Translations under genes and position numbers: made by a program
Notes under the pieces: model-generated
What the model was told of the DNA's origin: nothing
What the model saw: only the letters and a program-made list of their open reading frames with translations
Databases searched by the model: none
Source of the DNA: Cedecea lapagei
Lineage (GTDB): Bacteria > Pseudomonadota > Gammaproteobacteria > Enterobacterales > Enterobacteriaceae
Assembly (NCBI RefSeq): GCF_900635955.1
Contig: NZ_LR134201.1
Coordinates: forward strand, 682,001-746,000
DNA length: 64,000 bases
Reading direction: 5' to 3'
In this document: positions 35,533 through 42,984 of the stretch, piece after piece
Layout: each line of letters starts with the position of its first letter
Numbering within the stretch: position 1 is the stretch's first letter

Positions 35533-36837
35533 ATGTCCAAAATTGTGAAAGTGATCGGTCGTGAAATCATCGACTCCCGCGGTAACCCGACTGTTGAAGC
35601 CGAAGTTCACCTGGAAGGCGGTTTCGTTGGTCTGGCAGCGGCACCATCAGGCGCTTCTACCGGTTCACGTGAAGCTCTGGAACTGCGCGATGGCGACAAA
35701 TCTCGTTTCATGGGTAAAGGCGTACTGAAAGCTGTTGCTGCGGTTAACGGCCCTATCGCTGAAGCCGTGCTTGGCAAAGATGCTAAAGACCAGGCTAACA
35801 TCGATAAGATCATGATCGATCTGGATGGTACCGAGAACAAATCCAAGTTTGGCGCTAACGCTATCCTGGCGGTTTCTCTGGCTGCTGCTAAAGCCGCTGC
35901 TGCCTCTAAAGGCCTGCCGCTTTACGCTCACATCGCTGAACTGAACGGCACCCCAGGCAAATACTCTATGCCTCTGCCTATGATGAACATCATCAACGGC
36001 GGCGAGCACGCTGACAACAACGTTGATATTCAGGAGTTCATGATTCAGCCTGTTGGCGCGAAAACCCTGAAAGAAGCGGTACGTATCGGTTCTGAAGTGT
36101 TCCACAACCTGGCTAAAGTGCTGAAGTCCAAAGGCATGAACACCGCTGTGGGTGACGAAGGCGGCTACGCGCCTAACCTGGGTTCTAACGCAGAAGCGCT
36201 GGCTGTTATCGCTGAAGCGGTTAAAGCCGCGGGCTACGAGCTGGGTAAAGACGTTACTCTGGCGATGGACTGTGCAGCGTCTGAGTTCTACAAAGACGGC
36301 AAATACGTGCTGGCCGGCGAAGGCAACAAAGCGTTCACTTCCGAAGAGTTCACTCACTTCCTGGAAGAGCTGACCAAACAGTACCCAATCGTTTCTATCG
36401 AAGACGGTCTGGACGAATCTGACTGGGCTGGTTTCGCATACCAGACCAAAGTGCTGGGCGACAAAATCCAGCTGGTGGGTGACGATCTGTTCGTCACCAA
36501 CACCAAGATCCTGAAAGAAGGTATCGATAAAGGTATCGCTAACTCCATCCTGATCAAATTCAACCAGATCGGTTCCCTGACCGAAACTCTGGCTGCGATC
36601 AAAATGGCGAAAGACGCTGGCTACACTGCGGTTATCTCTCACCGTTCCGGCGAAACCGAAGACGCGACCATCGCTGACCTGGCTGTGGGTACCGCTGCAG
36701 GCCAGATCAAAACTGGTTCTATGAGCCGTTCTGACCGTGTTGCTAAGTACAACCAGCTGATTCGTATCGAAGAAGCACTGGCTGCACAGGGCACCCCAGC
36801 GCCGTTCAACGGCCTGAAAGAAGTTAAAGGTCAGTAA
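35533..36837 (+). CDS. eno: Enolase
   Basis: Enolase converts 2-phosphoglycerate to phosphoenolpyruvate in glycolysis and is a scaffold component of the RNA degradosome. The catalytic residues fall in GDEGGYAPN, SIEDGLDESDW, LLIKFNQIG-like (here SILIKFNQIGSLTETL) and the loop SHRSGETEDATIADLAV. Codon use is strongly biased to the optimal set (for example CTG, GAA, AAA), as for a highly expressed gene. Length is 434 aa. A strong terminator follows. Confidence 0.98.
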   Translation: MSKIVKVIGREIIDSRGNPTVEAEVHLEGGFVGLAAAPSGASTGSREALELRDGDKSRFMGKGVLKAVAAVNGPIAEAVLGKDAKDQANIDKIMIDLDGTENKSKFGANAILAVSLAAAKAAAASKGLPLYAHIAELNGTPGKYSMPLPMMNIINGGEHADNNVDIQEFMIQPVGAKTLKEAVRIGSEVFHNLAKVLKSKGMNTAVGDEGGYAPNLGSNAEALAVIAEAVKAAGYELGKDVTLAMDCAASEFYKDGKYVLAGEGNKAFTSEEFTHFLEELTKQYPIVSIEDGLDESDWAGFAYQTKVLGDKIQLVGDDLFVTNTKILKEGIDKGIANSILIKFNQIGSLTETLAAIKMAKDAGYTAVISHRSGETEDATIADLAVGTAAGQIKTGSMSRSDRVAKYNQLIRIEEALAAQGTPAPFNGLKEVKGQ

Positions 36838-36863
36838 GTTCTTACTGCTGCTTTAGACTTTGC

Positions 36864-36889
36864 AAAACCCGCTTCGGCGGGTTTTTTTT
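36864..36889 (+). terminator. Intrinsic terminator of eno
   Basis: AAAACCCGC-TTCG-GCGGGTTTT, a UUCG tetraloop hairpin, is followed by further T, for an eight-T run. Confidence 0.95.
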
Positions 36890-37003
36890 CGTCTGTCGGA
36901 TAACCCCATTCCCCTGCAAGCCTGTTTAAAACTTAATAGTTGCACTCTCCTTTTATGAGGGCCAGGCTAATCTGAACATTCACAACAGGTCAGGAGACCG
37001 ATT

Positions 37004-38020
37004 ATGAAAGCAGCAATTGTGAGTCAGAACCATTCAGTCGATATCATTGATAAACCCGTGCGCGCGCTGGAGCATGGTGAGGCGCTGTTGGCTATGGAGT
37101 GCTGTGGGGTATGCCATACGGATTTGCACGTTAAAAATGGAGACTTTGGCGACGTCACCGGTACAACGCTGGGGCATGAAGGCATCGGCGTTGTGAAGGC
37201 GATCGGGCCTGGCGTCAGCTCGCTGAAGGTAGGCGATCGGGCAAGTGTAGCCTGGTTCTTCCGCGGATGTGGTCACTGCGAATATTGTAATTCCGGTAAT
37301 GAAACGCTGTGCCGCAGCGTAAGCAACGCAGGCTTTACCGTGGATGGCGGTATGGCCGAAGAGTGCATCGTGGTGGCGGACTACGCCGTTAAGGTTCCGG
37401 ATGGCCTGGCTTCGGCGGAAGCGAGCAGCATTACCTGTGCCGGGGTCACCACCTATAAAGCGGTGAAGGTGTCCCATATCAAACCGGGCCAGTGGATAGC
37501 TATCTATGGTTTAGGCGGTCTCGGCAACCTCGCGCTGCAGTATGCCAAAAACGTCTTTAACGCCAAAGTGATTGCGATAGACGTCAACGACGCTCAGCTT
37601 GAGTTTGCCAAAGAGAGCGGTGCCGATCTGGTGATCAACTCCCGCCAGGAAGATGCGGCAAAAATCATTCAGGAAAAAGTAGGCGGCGCCCATGCTGCGG
37701 TAGTGACTGCCGTTGCAAAAGCGGCCTTTAACTCTGCCGTTGACGCCGTACGTGCCGGTGCCCGCATCGTGGCCGTTGGCCTGCCGCCGGAGTCCATGAG
37801 CCTCAACATTCCCCGTCTTGTTCTGGACGGTATCGAGGTCGTGGGCTCGCTGGTCGGCACGCGCCAGGATCTTACAGAAGCATTCCAGTTTGCCGCTGAA
37901 GGCAAGGTTACGCCGAAGGTCACGCTGCGTCCGCTGGAGGACATAAACGCTATCTTCCATGAAATGGAGAGCGGCAGGATAAAAGGCCGCATGGTCATCG
38001 ATTTTAAACTGAAAAAATAA
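37004..38020 (+). CDS. adhP: Zinc-dependent alcohol dehydrogenase, propanol-preferring
   Basis: A 338-aa medium-chain dehydrogenase/reductase closely resembling E. coli AdhP, which interconverts primary alcohols and aldehydes with NAD. The catalytic zinc ligands are in CCGVCHTDLH and LGHEGIGVV. The structural zinc cysteines are in GCGHCEYCNSGNETLC, and the nucleotide-binding glycines in IYGLGGLGNLALQYAK (about residues 168-183). AGGAG lies about 9 bp upstream of the start and a terminator follows, so it is a single-gene unit. In E. coli adhP is elsewhere on the chromosome, so its position between eno and queE is a local difference. Confidence 0.93.
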   Translation: MKAAIVSQNHSVDIIDKPVRALEHGEALLAMECCGVCHTDLHVKNGDFGDVTGTTLGHEGIGVVKAIGPGVSSLKVGDRASVAWFFRGCGHCEYCNSGNETLCRSVSNAGFTVDGGMAEECIVVADYAVKVPDGLASAEASSITCAGVTTYKAVKVSHIKPGQWIAIYGLGGLGNLALQYAKNVFNAKVIAIDVNDAQLEFAKESGADLVINSRQEDAAKIIQEKVGGAHAAVVTAVAKAAFNSAVDAVRAGARIVAVGLPPESMSLNIPRLVLDGIEVVGSLVGTRQDLTEAFQFAAEGKVTPKVTLRPLEDINAIFHEMESGRIKGRMVIDFKLKK

Positions 38021-38025
38021 GCAAT

Positions 38026-38049
38026 AAGGCCGGGACGATCCCGGCCTTT
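38026..38049 (+). terminator. Intrinsic terminator of adhP
   Basis: A 10-bp perfect stem AAGGCCGGGA-CGA-TCCCGGCCTT ends adhP. The T run is short (TTTA). Confidence 0.7.
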
Positions 38050-38160
38050 ACGCCCCCATCTTCGACATCGCCATCGGGTGATACGCAGGCCGCGTGTTCG
38101 CCGAGAGAAGGTTGAGTCCTCTGAAATAGCTGCGACCTGTCGGTATTAGGGTCCCCTGTG
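38048..38160 (-). other. Possible decayed coding remnant or dispersed repeat upstream of queE
   Basis: On the minus strand the stretch can be read as an open C-terminal peptide ending in GLNLLSANTRPAYHPMAMSK plus MGA and stop (TAA at 38050-38048). One base out of frame, the sequence continues upstream with SPAAHDHRG, ending just beyond 38146, so a single indel would join the two. No start codon, ribosome site or recognised family supports a live gene. It could equally be a short intergenic repeat. The rest of the 239-bp gap before queE shows no clear feature. Confidence 0.25.
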
Positions 38161-38259
38161 GTCGTGAGCGGCGGGCGATTCATTCAGTCTGTGCTTAAAA
38201 CATGATCTCAGCCAGCAGTTCTGCGATAATCGCTTTTTGCGACTATGACCGAGATGATT

Positions 38260-38931
38260 ATGCAGTACCCGATTAACGAGATGTTCCAGACCCTGCAAGG
38301 GGAAGGCTATTTTACCGGCGTGCCCGCCATTTTTATTCGTCTGCAGGGTTGCCCGGTAGGCTGCGCCTGGTGCGATACCAAACATACCTGGGATAAGCTC
38401 GCGGATCGCGAAGTTTCGCTGTTCAGCATCCTGGCCAAAACCAAAGAGAGCGACAAATGGGGCGCCGGAAGCGCCGAAGAGCTGCTGGCGGTGATTGGTC
38501 GTCAGGGCTACACCGCGCGCCACGTGGTGATCACCGGCGGTGAACCCTGCATTCACGATCTCACCCCGCTGACCCATCTGCTGGAGAAAAACGGTTTCAG
38601 CTGCCAGATAGAAACCAGCGGCACCCACGAAGTACGCTGCACGGCGAACACCTGGGTGACGGTTTCCCCGAAGGTCAACATGCGCGGCGGCTACGATATT
38701 CTCTCCCAGGCGCTGGAGCGTGCGGATGAAATTAAGCATCCGGTAGGGCGCATGCGCGATATTGAAGCCCTCGACGAACTGCTTGCCACCCTGACGGATG
38801 AGAAGAGCCGCATCATCGCCCTGCAGCCTATCAGCCAGAAAGAGGACGCGACTCGCCTGTGCATTGAAACCTGCATTGCACGCAACTGGCGCCTGTCGAT
38901 GCAGACGCACAAGTATCTGAATATCGCCTGA
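38260..38931 (+). CDS. queE: 7-carboxy-7-deazaguanine synthase
   Basis: QueE is a radical-SAM enzyme that contracts the ring of carboxy-tetrahydropterin to 7-carboxy-7-deazaguanine in queuosine biosynthesis, directly after QueD. The cluster cysteines lie in RLQGCPVGCAWCDTKHTW near residue 27, in the clade-specific spacing of the family, and VVITGGEPCIHDL is the GGEP SAM-binding motif. The ATG at 38260 gives the family start MQYPINEMFQTLQGEG and 223 aa; two upstream in-frame ATGs (38245, 38254) are rejected. Confidence 0.96.
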   Translation: MQYPINEMFQTLQGEGYFTGVPAIFIRLQGCPVGCAWCDTKHTWDKLADREVSLFSILAKTKESDKWGAGSAEELLAVIGRQGYTARHVVITGGEPCIHDLTPLTHLLEKNGFSCQIETSGTHEVRCTANTWVTVSPKVNMRGGYDILSQALERADEIKHPVGRMRDIEALDELLATLTDEKSRIIALQPISQKEDATRLCIETCIARNWRLSMQTHKYLNIA

Positions 38932-38977
38932 TGCGTTAAGCCGGGCGCAGTAAAGGCTCCCGGCTTTCAGCGCGTGG

Positions 38978-40456
38978 TTAAGCGTTGGACCAGCTTTGAA
39001 TGGCGTCTTTGTTGTCCAGATCGCCGTGCAGCACCTGATACGATTTTTTCAAAATGACATCGGTATGCTGCGTCAGCTCCCTGAAGATCCCCTTGTTTAG
39101 CGCCTCATAGCGTTTAGCGTTGCTTTCTATCGGCATAAAGACATCTTTGACCCGCACCATTTTTCCAACAGCAGTCTCATAGCTGGTGTACAGCCCCAGC
39201 CCGACGGCGGTATTGATGGCGGCGCCCAGGCTGGCACAGCCGTTGATGGCGTTACGCCTGACCGGCAGATTGAACACGTCGGCAAAGATCTGCATAAACA
39301 GGTCGCTGTTGGAGCCGCCTCCCGTGATGATCAGATGTCTGGCAAAGCGATCAATCTCAGTGCACATATTGTCGTAGTTGTTTTTCAGCGTCAGGGCGAT
39401 GCTTTCAAGAATGGAGCGATAAATCCACGCGTAGTCCATGCTGGAATCAAAGCCAATCATGATCCCGCGCTTGAACGGCTCCCACGGGTTGGTCAGCCAG
39501 TCCAGCACCGTCATCAGGCCGTTGCAGCCTGGCGGCACCAGCGCGGCCTTCTTATTCAGCAGTCCTTCCGGCGACAGGTTTTGCGCTTTTGCATCCTGAA
39601 TCAGCGACTCGCCCAGCATGTCCCGCAGCCAGCTCACCGTCCACATCCCTTTACGAATACCGTAACCTTCATACAGCAGCGTTTCCGGAATGGAGGACAT
39701 AATGGGCCACCAGGCCACAGGCGCGTTTGGCAGCGTTTTGCCGCTCATCATCAGTGCGATATAGGTGCCAAGAGAAATCACCGCCGTCTCGTCATCCAGC
39801 AGCCCGGCGCCGAGTGCCTCTACCGGTTTGTCGCTGGTGGTACAAACCACCGGCAGGCCAGCCGGGAAGCCCGTTGCCCCCGACGCTTTCTCCGTGATAT
39901 TGCCGATGACCGTGCCCGGCATTTGCACGTCAAACAGCATGGCGCGCGGTATGTTGAATTTCTTCAGCACTTCGTCATCGTCGCTCCAGGACCACGTTTT
40001 GTAATCCACCGGCCACTGGCCAAAATAGTTGGCGATATTGTCCTTAAACTCGCCGGTTAAGCGGTGCGAGAGATAGCCTGAAAAGGATGTCACCCAGGCC
40101 ACATCAGGGTTGGTGTGCTCGTAGGGGCGGGTGACGCGGGCATCCTGCCAGCTGATCAGCGGCTCTGCAGGAGTGCCATCGGCTTTTAATAATGCGCGGC
40201 AGCACCGTATGGAGCCGAGGCCAATCCCGACGATGGCGCTCTTGTCGCCGGTGAAATGGCTCATCAAATCCTGCCCGGCGCGGCACAGCGAGTCCCACAG
40301 GTCGTCGTCGGGATGCTCGGCGGTATCCGCGTCTGGCGTGTGCATCGGCTGAAGCTGCCCCTTACCTTCGCAGACGATATTGCCCTCCAGATCGTACATC
40401 ACCACTTTTGTACTCTGGCTTCCACCATCAATCCCAATGATGTATTTCTTCGACAT
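38978..40456 (-). CDS. ygcE: FGGY-family carbohydrate kinase YgcE
   Basis: A 492-aa kinase of the FGGY family (glycerol, xylulose and gluconate kinases). The N-terminal phosphate-binding motif is YIIGIDGGSQSTKVVMYDLE, and the C-terminal FGGY signature region is HLIITGGGSNSDLFMQIFAD. The substrate is unknown; glycerol-kinase-like relatives phosphorylate polyols or ketoses. It is the second gene of the leftward unit, 23 bp downstream of the transporter gene yqcE, and shares with yqcE the leader controlled at 41815-41880. It would supply the phosphorylation step of the ygc pathway. Confidence 0.93.
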   Translation of the reverse strand: MSKKYIIGIDGGSQSTKVVMYDLEGNIVCEGKGQLQPMHTPDADTAEHPDDDLWDSLCRAGQDLMSHFTGDKSAIVGIGLGSIRCCRALLKADGTPAEPLISWQDARVTRPYEHTNPDVAWVTSFSGYLSHRLTGEFKDNIANYFGQWPVDYKTWSWSDDDEVLKKFNIPRAMLFDVQMPGTVIGNITEKASGATGFPAGLPVVCTTSDKPVEALGAGLLDDETAVISLGTYIALMMSGKTLPNAPVAWWPIMSSIPETLLYEGYGIRKGMWTVSWLRDMLGESLIQDAKAQNLSPEGLLNKKAALVPPGCNGLMTVLDWLTNPWEPFKRGIMIGFDSSMDYAWIYRSILESIALTLKNNYDNMCTEIDRFARHLIITGGGSNSDLFMQIFADVFNLPVRRNAINGCASLGAAINTAVGLGLYTSYETAVGKMVRVKDVFMPIESNAKRYEALNKGIFRELTQHTDVILKKSYQVLHGDLDNKDAIQSWSNA

Positions 40457-40479
40457 TGCCTTTCTCCTTCAATTTTCCC

Positions 40480-41781
40480 TCATCGCTCGCCCGTTGCGGC
40501 CAGCGATGCCAATTTTTCCTGTGCCAGGTCGGCTGCACGAATCTTTCGAATCAGCAAAAAGGCAAACACGATAACCATGCCCAGCGCGACTAATCCCATC
40601 AGCCACATATTGCGATAGGCCTCCTCAGGAGGGAGGGTGTCCTGCCAGTAGCCGACAACAGGGTAAACGAACACGTCCGGCAGAAAGCCAATGACCGAGC
40701 AGATACCCACGGTCGTCCCCATAATCCAGGAGGGCGTTCTGGCTTCACCGGGACAGGCCCAGTAAAGCCCACGTGAGGCGTAGCAGGTGAAGCCCAGCAG
40801 CAGAATAAGGCCAATGCCCATGGCGACAGACTGTGGATTGGCATTTGTCGCCAGTAGCGCAGCCAGTGCTAGGGCTCCGACGATAGAAAGCAGCTGTACA
40901 ACTCGCGTTGGCGACTTGATTCTGCTGTAGGTGGTAATAATGCCGCCAAGCGGGCCACAAATGGCGCGGAAGATTTTATTTATCACGATGCCCATGTAGC
41001 TGGCGGCCACCAGCGACATGCCATACATCTCCGTCAGATAGTTGGTGGAGTAGCTCAGGATGGCATAAATCGTATAGACCCCGAAGATCACCATGCTGCA
41101 GTACCAGGTGGTGCTGATGCGCAAAACGGAGAGGATATCTTTCAGCTGGAAGGCCGGTTTTTTAGCCTCCTGTGCCGCCTCCGTGCGGCCGGTAAAACCG
41201 TCGCTGACGAAGAACCAGCACAGCACGCCGAGGGCGATATACACGCCGCTGTAGATAAGGATGACGGTTCTGAGGCTGTTAGCATCTTCCGGAGCGAAGC
41301 GCGAGAACGCCCACATGGTGAAGACTGCCAGCGCCATTACGCCGACGCCGCGCAGGCCCTCCATCCAGCCCATAATTTTGCCCTGTTCGCTGTGATCGCC
41401 CAGCAGGGAAGCGGCCTTGATGGAGACCGACCACAGCATCAGAATGGTGGTCACGGCGAAAGCGACCTGAATAACGATCATCACCCACAGAGGGGGGTAG
41501 AAGGCCATAACGATACCCAGCAGGCCGGTAGCAATCATCGCCAGGGTCATCATTATGCGGTGGGAGAACTTGTCGGCAATAATTCCGCTGGGCGCGTATA
41601 GAATAATTGCGGTTATTCCGAAAGTGCTCATAATTAAGCCTATTTCGATATTGCTAAATCCCATAAATTTTGCCATCGGGATTTGATAAATATACCTTAA
41701 ATAAGCAAGGTCAAAACTTACACCACCACTGATACTTATTATTGCCAGCGTTAGCCAGCGACGAAAATTTGAATCACGCAT
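40480..41781 (-). CDS. yqcE: MFS transporter YqcE
   Basis: A 433-aa major facilitator with about twelve hydrophobic helices, similar in sequence to the organophosphate:phosphate antiporter-like group, and closely resembling E. coli YqcE (MRDSNFRRWLTLAIISISGG start). Substrate is unknown. It is the first gene of the leftward unit. Its ATG (41781) lies about 100 nt downstream of a predicted CRP-dependent start, with a terminator in between, so expression should need antitermination. Confidence 0.92.
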   Translation of the reverse strand: MRDSNFRRWLTLAIISISGGVSFDLAYLRYIYQIPMAKFMGFSNIEIGLIMSTFGITAIILYAPSGIIADKFSHRIMMTLAMIATGLLGIVMAFYPPLWVMIVIQVAFAVTTILMLWSVSIKAASLLGDHSEQGKIMGWMEGLRGVGVMALAVFTMWAFSRFAPEDANSLRTVILIYSGVYIALGVLCWFFVSDGFTGRTEAAQEAKKPAFQLKDILSVLRISTTWYCSMVIFGVYTIYAILSYSTNYLTEMYGMSLVAASYMGIVINKIFRAICGPLGGIITTYSRIKSPTRVVQLLSIVGALALAALLATNANPQSVAMGIGLILLLGFTCYASRGLYWACPGEARTPSWIMGTTVGICSVIGFLPDVFVYPVVGYWQDTLPPEEAYRNMWLMGLVALGMVIVFAFLLIRKIRAADLAQEKLASLAATGER

Positions 41782-41814
41782 GGTGTGCTCTCAGTCATTA
41801 GGGTTGTTAAAGAC

Positions 41815-41867
41815 AAAAAAAAGAGAAAAGCAACCAATCCCCGCCAGGGGCTGATTACTTTTCTCAT
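41815..41867 (-). terminator. Leader terminator upstream of yqcE
   Basis: On the minus strand a long imperfect stem (GAGAAAAGTAATCAGCCCC against GGGGATTGGTTGCTTTTCTC, loop TGGC) is followed by eight T. It lies before, not after, the yqcE gene, 34 bp from its start codon, so it would stop transcription ahead of yqcE-ygcE unless overridden. It has a matching partner before ygcW at 42050-42101. Confidence 0.85.
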
Positions 41868-41880
41868 GGGCTCTAGTAAT
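41854..41880 (-). promoter_or_regulatory. Conserved antiterminator-like element in the yqcE leader
   Basis: On the minus strand ATTACTAGAGCCCATGAGAA continues into AAGTAAT. The ends ATTACT and AGTAAT can pair (6 bp), and the 3' part is also the 5' arm of the terminator stem, so the two structures exclude each other. The ygcW leader has the same element with a compensatory change at the closing base pair (A-T here, G-C there). Confidence 0.65.
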
Positions 41881-41888
41881 TGCGGAGA

Positions 41889-41933
41889 TTATTATCATGC
41901 AGCACGCTTTTTTAGTGTGAGAAATATCACGCT
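41889..41933 (-). promoter_or_regulatory. Predicted CRP-dependent promoter of yqcE-ygcE
   Basis: A strong CRP site, TGTGA-GAAATA-TCACG (41916-41931, 9 of 10 core positions), is centred at 41923.5. On the minus strand a -10 candidate GATAAT (41896-41891) predicts a start near 41882-41884, placing the CRP site at about -40 to -41.5, the class II position. The transcript would begin just before the antiterminator element. Confidence 0.7.
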
Positions 41934-41984
41934 ATGGATTTTCATCAGCAATAATTTTGCCTTTAAAGCTTCTCGTTAATGAGT

Positions 41985-42028
41985 TGTGAGATTGATCACA
42001 TAACGCCCTCCGCCGCTGTGATACTTAT
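41985..42028 (+). promoter_or_regulatory. Predicted CRP-dependent promoter of ygcW operon
   Basis: A perfect CRP core, TGTGA-GATTGA-TCACA (41985-42000), is centred at 41992.5. The -10 candidate TACTTAT (42022-42028) predicts a start near 42034, which puts the CRP centre at -41.5, the class II position. The arrangement mirrors that of the leftward promoter; the two CRP centres are 69 bp apart. Confidence 0.75.
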
Positions 42029-42035
42029 TTTAGCC

Positions 42036-42064
42036 AGTTACTAGAGACGATGAGAAAAGTAACT
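42036..42064 (+). promoter_or_regulatory. Conserved antiterminator-like element in the ygcW leader
   Basis: AGTTACT (42036-42042) can pair with AGTAACT (42058-42064) over 7 bp. The segment TTACTAGAG...ATGAGAAAAGTAA is shared with the yqcE leader. The 3' arm is also the 5' arm of the terminator at 42050-42101, so formation of one structure prevents the other. It begins about two nucleotides after the predicted transcript start. Binding by YgcP is my inference. Confidence 0.65.
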
Positions 42065-42101
42065 TCCCTTTCGGGGGGAGCTTGCTTTTCTCATTTTTTT
42101 T
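42050..42101 (+). terminator. Leader terminator upstream of ygcW
   Basis: ATGAGAAAAG (42050-42059) and CTTTTCTCAT (42085-42094) pair perfectly; inner pairs extend the stem with one bulge to CCC/GGG. The run of T continues through 42101. It lies 27 bp before the ygcW start codon and would block the whole ygcWUSRQ unit by default. Confidence 0.87.
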
Positions 42102-42128
42102 GCGTTTAAAAAACTTAAGGGGTTCATC

Positions 42129-42914
42129 ATGTCGCTCAGCGCACTCAACGAATTCTCACTGGACTTCTTCTCGCTAAAAGGGAAGACGGCGATTGTCACC
42201 GGCGGTAACAGCGGGCTGGGGCAGGCGTTTGCCATGGCGCTGGCGAAAGCCGGAGCGAATGTGTTTATTCCAACGGTGGTGGAGGAGAAAGGCGAAACGC
42301 GTCAACTTATTGAGCAGCAAGGGGTAAAAGTTGCTTTTATGACCGTTGATATTACGGAGAAAGGGGCACCGGCCCAGGTCATCGCCCAGTGTCTGGAAAC
42401 CTTTGGCTCAGTGGACATCCTGGTCAATAACGCCGGCATCTGTAAGCTCAACAAGGTGTTGGACTTTGGTCGCGCCGACTGGGACCCGATGATCAACATC
42501 AACCTGACCGCAGCGTTCGAATTAAGCTACGAAGCGGCCAAAGTGATGATCCCGCAAAAACACGGTAAAATCATTAATATCTGTTCATTGTTTTCTTATC
42601 TTGGCGGCCAGTGGTCTCCCGCATATTCTGCGACAAAACACGCGCTGGCCGGCTTAACAAAAGCCTATTGTGATGAATTAGGTCAATATAATATTCAGGT
42701 GAACGGTATAGCGCCGGGCTATTATGCCACCGATATTACTACTGAAACTCGCAAAAATCCGGAAACCAATAAACGCGTACTTGACCATATTCCGGCAAAC
42801 CGCTGGGGCGAAACTCAGGATCTGATGGGGGCGATGGTTTATTTATCCAGTCGCGCCTCGGATTATGTCAATGGTCATTTATTGGTGGTCGATGGTGGTT
42901 ATTTAGTCAGGTAA
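42129..42914 (+). CDS. ygcW: Short-chain dehydrogenase/reductase YgcW
   Basis: A 261-aa classical SDR. The cofactor motif is TAIVTGGNSGLGQAFA (TGxxxGxG near residue 22), NNAG is in ILVNNAGICKLNK, and the catalytic Ser-Tyr-Lys falls in ICSLFSYLGGQWSPAYSATKHALAG (split over this stretch: Ser, YSATK). Similarity is to gluconate 5-dehydrogenase and 2-deoxy-gluconate dehydrogenase types, so an NAD(P)-linked polyol or sugar-acid oxidation is plausible. First gene of the rightward unit, behind the leader terminator. Confidence 0.93.
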   Translation: MSLSALNEFSLDFFSLKGKTAIVTGGNSGLGQAFAMALAKAGANVFIPTVVEEKGETRQLIEQQGVKVAFMTVDITEKGAPAQVIAQCLETFGSVDILVNNAGICKLNKVLDFGRADWDPMININLTAAFELSYEAAKVMIPQKHGKIINICSLFSYLGGQWSPAYSATKHALAGLTKAYCDELGQYNIQVNGIAPGYYATDITTETRKNPETNKRVLDHIPANRWGETQDLMGAMVYLSSRASDYVNGHLLVVDGGYLVR

Positions 42915-42984
42915 TTCTCGCAGGGTGGTTCCTGCTTTCTCTTATTTCTATCTGTATTCCCTTATTTGTCAGGAAGGAGTTGTC

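Noticed and set aside
42050..42110. Short leader peptide ATG-AGA-AAA-GTA... in the ygcW leader, suggesting ribosome-mediated attenuation
   Set aside because: There is no ribosome binding site in front of the ATG, and codons after the common start differ between the two leaders without a run of any regulatory amino acid. Shared bases are explained by the RNA stems.
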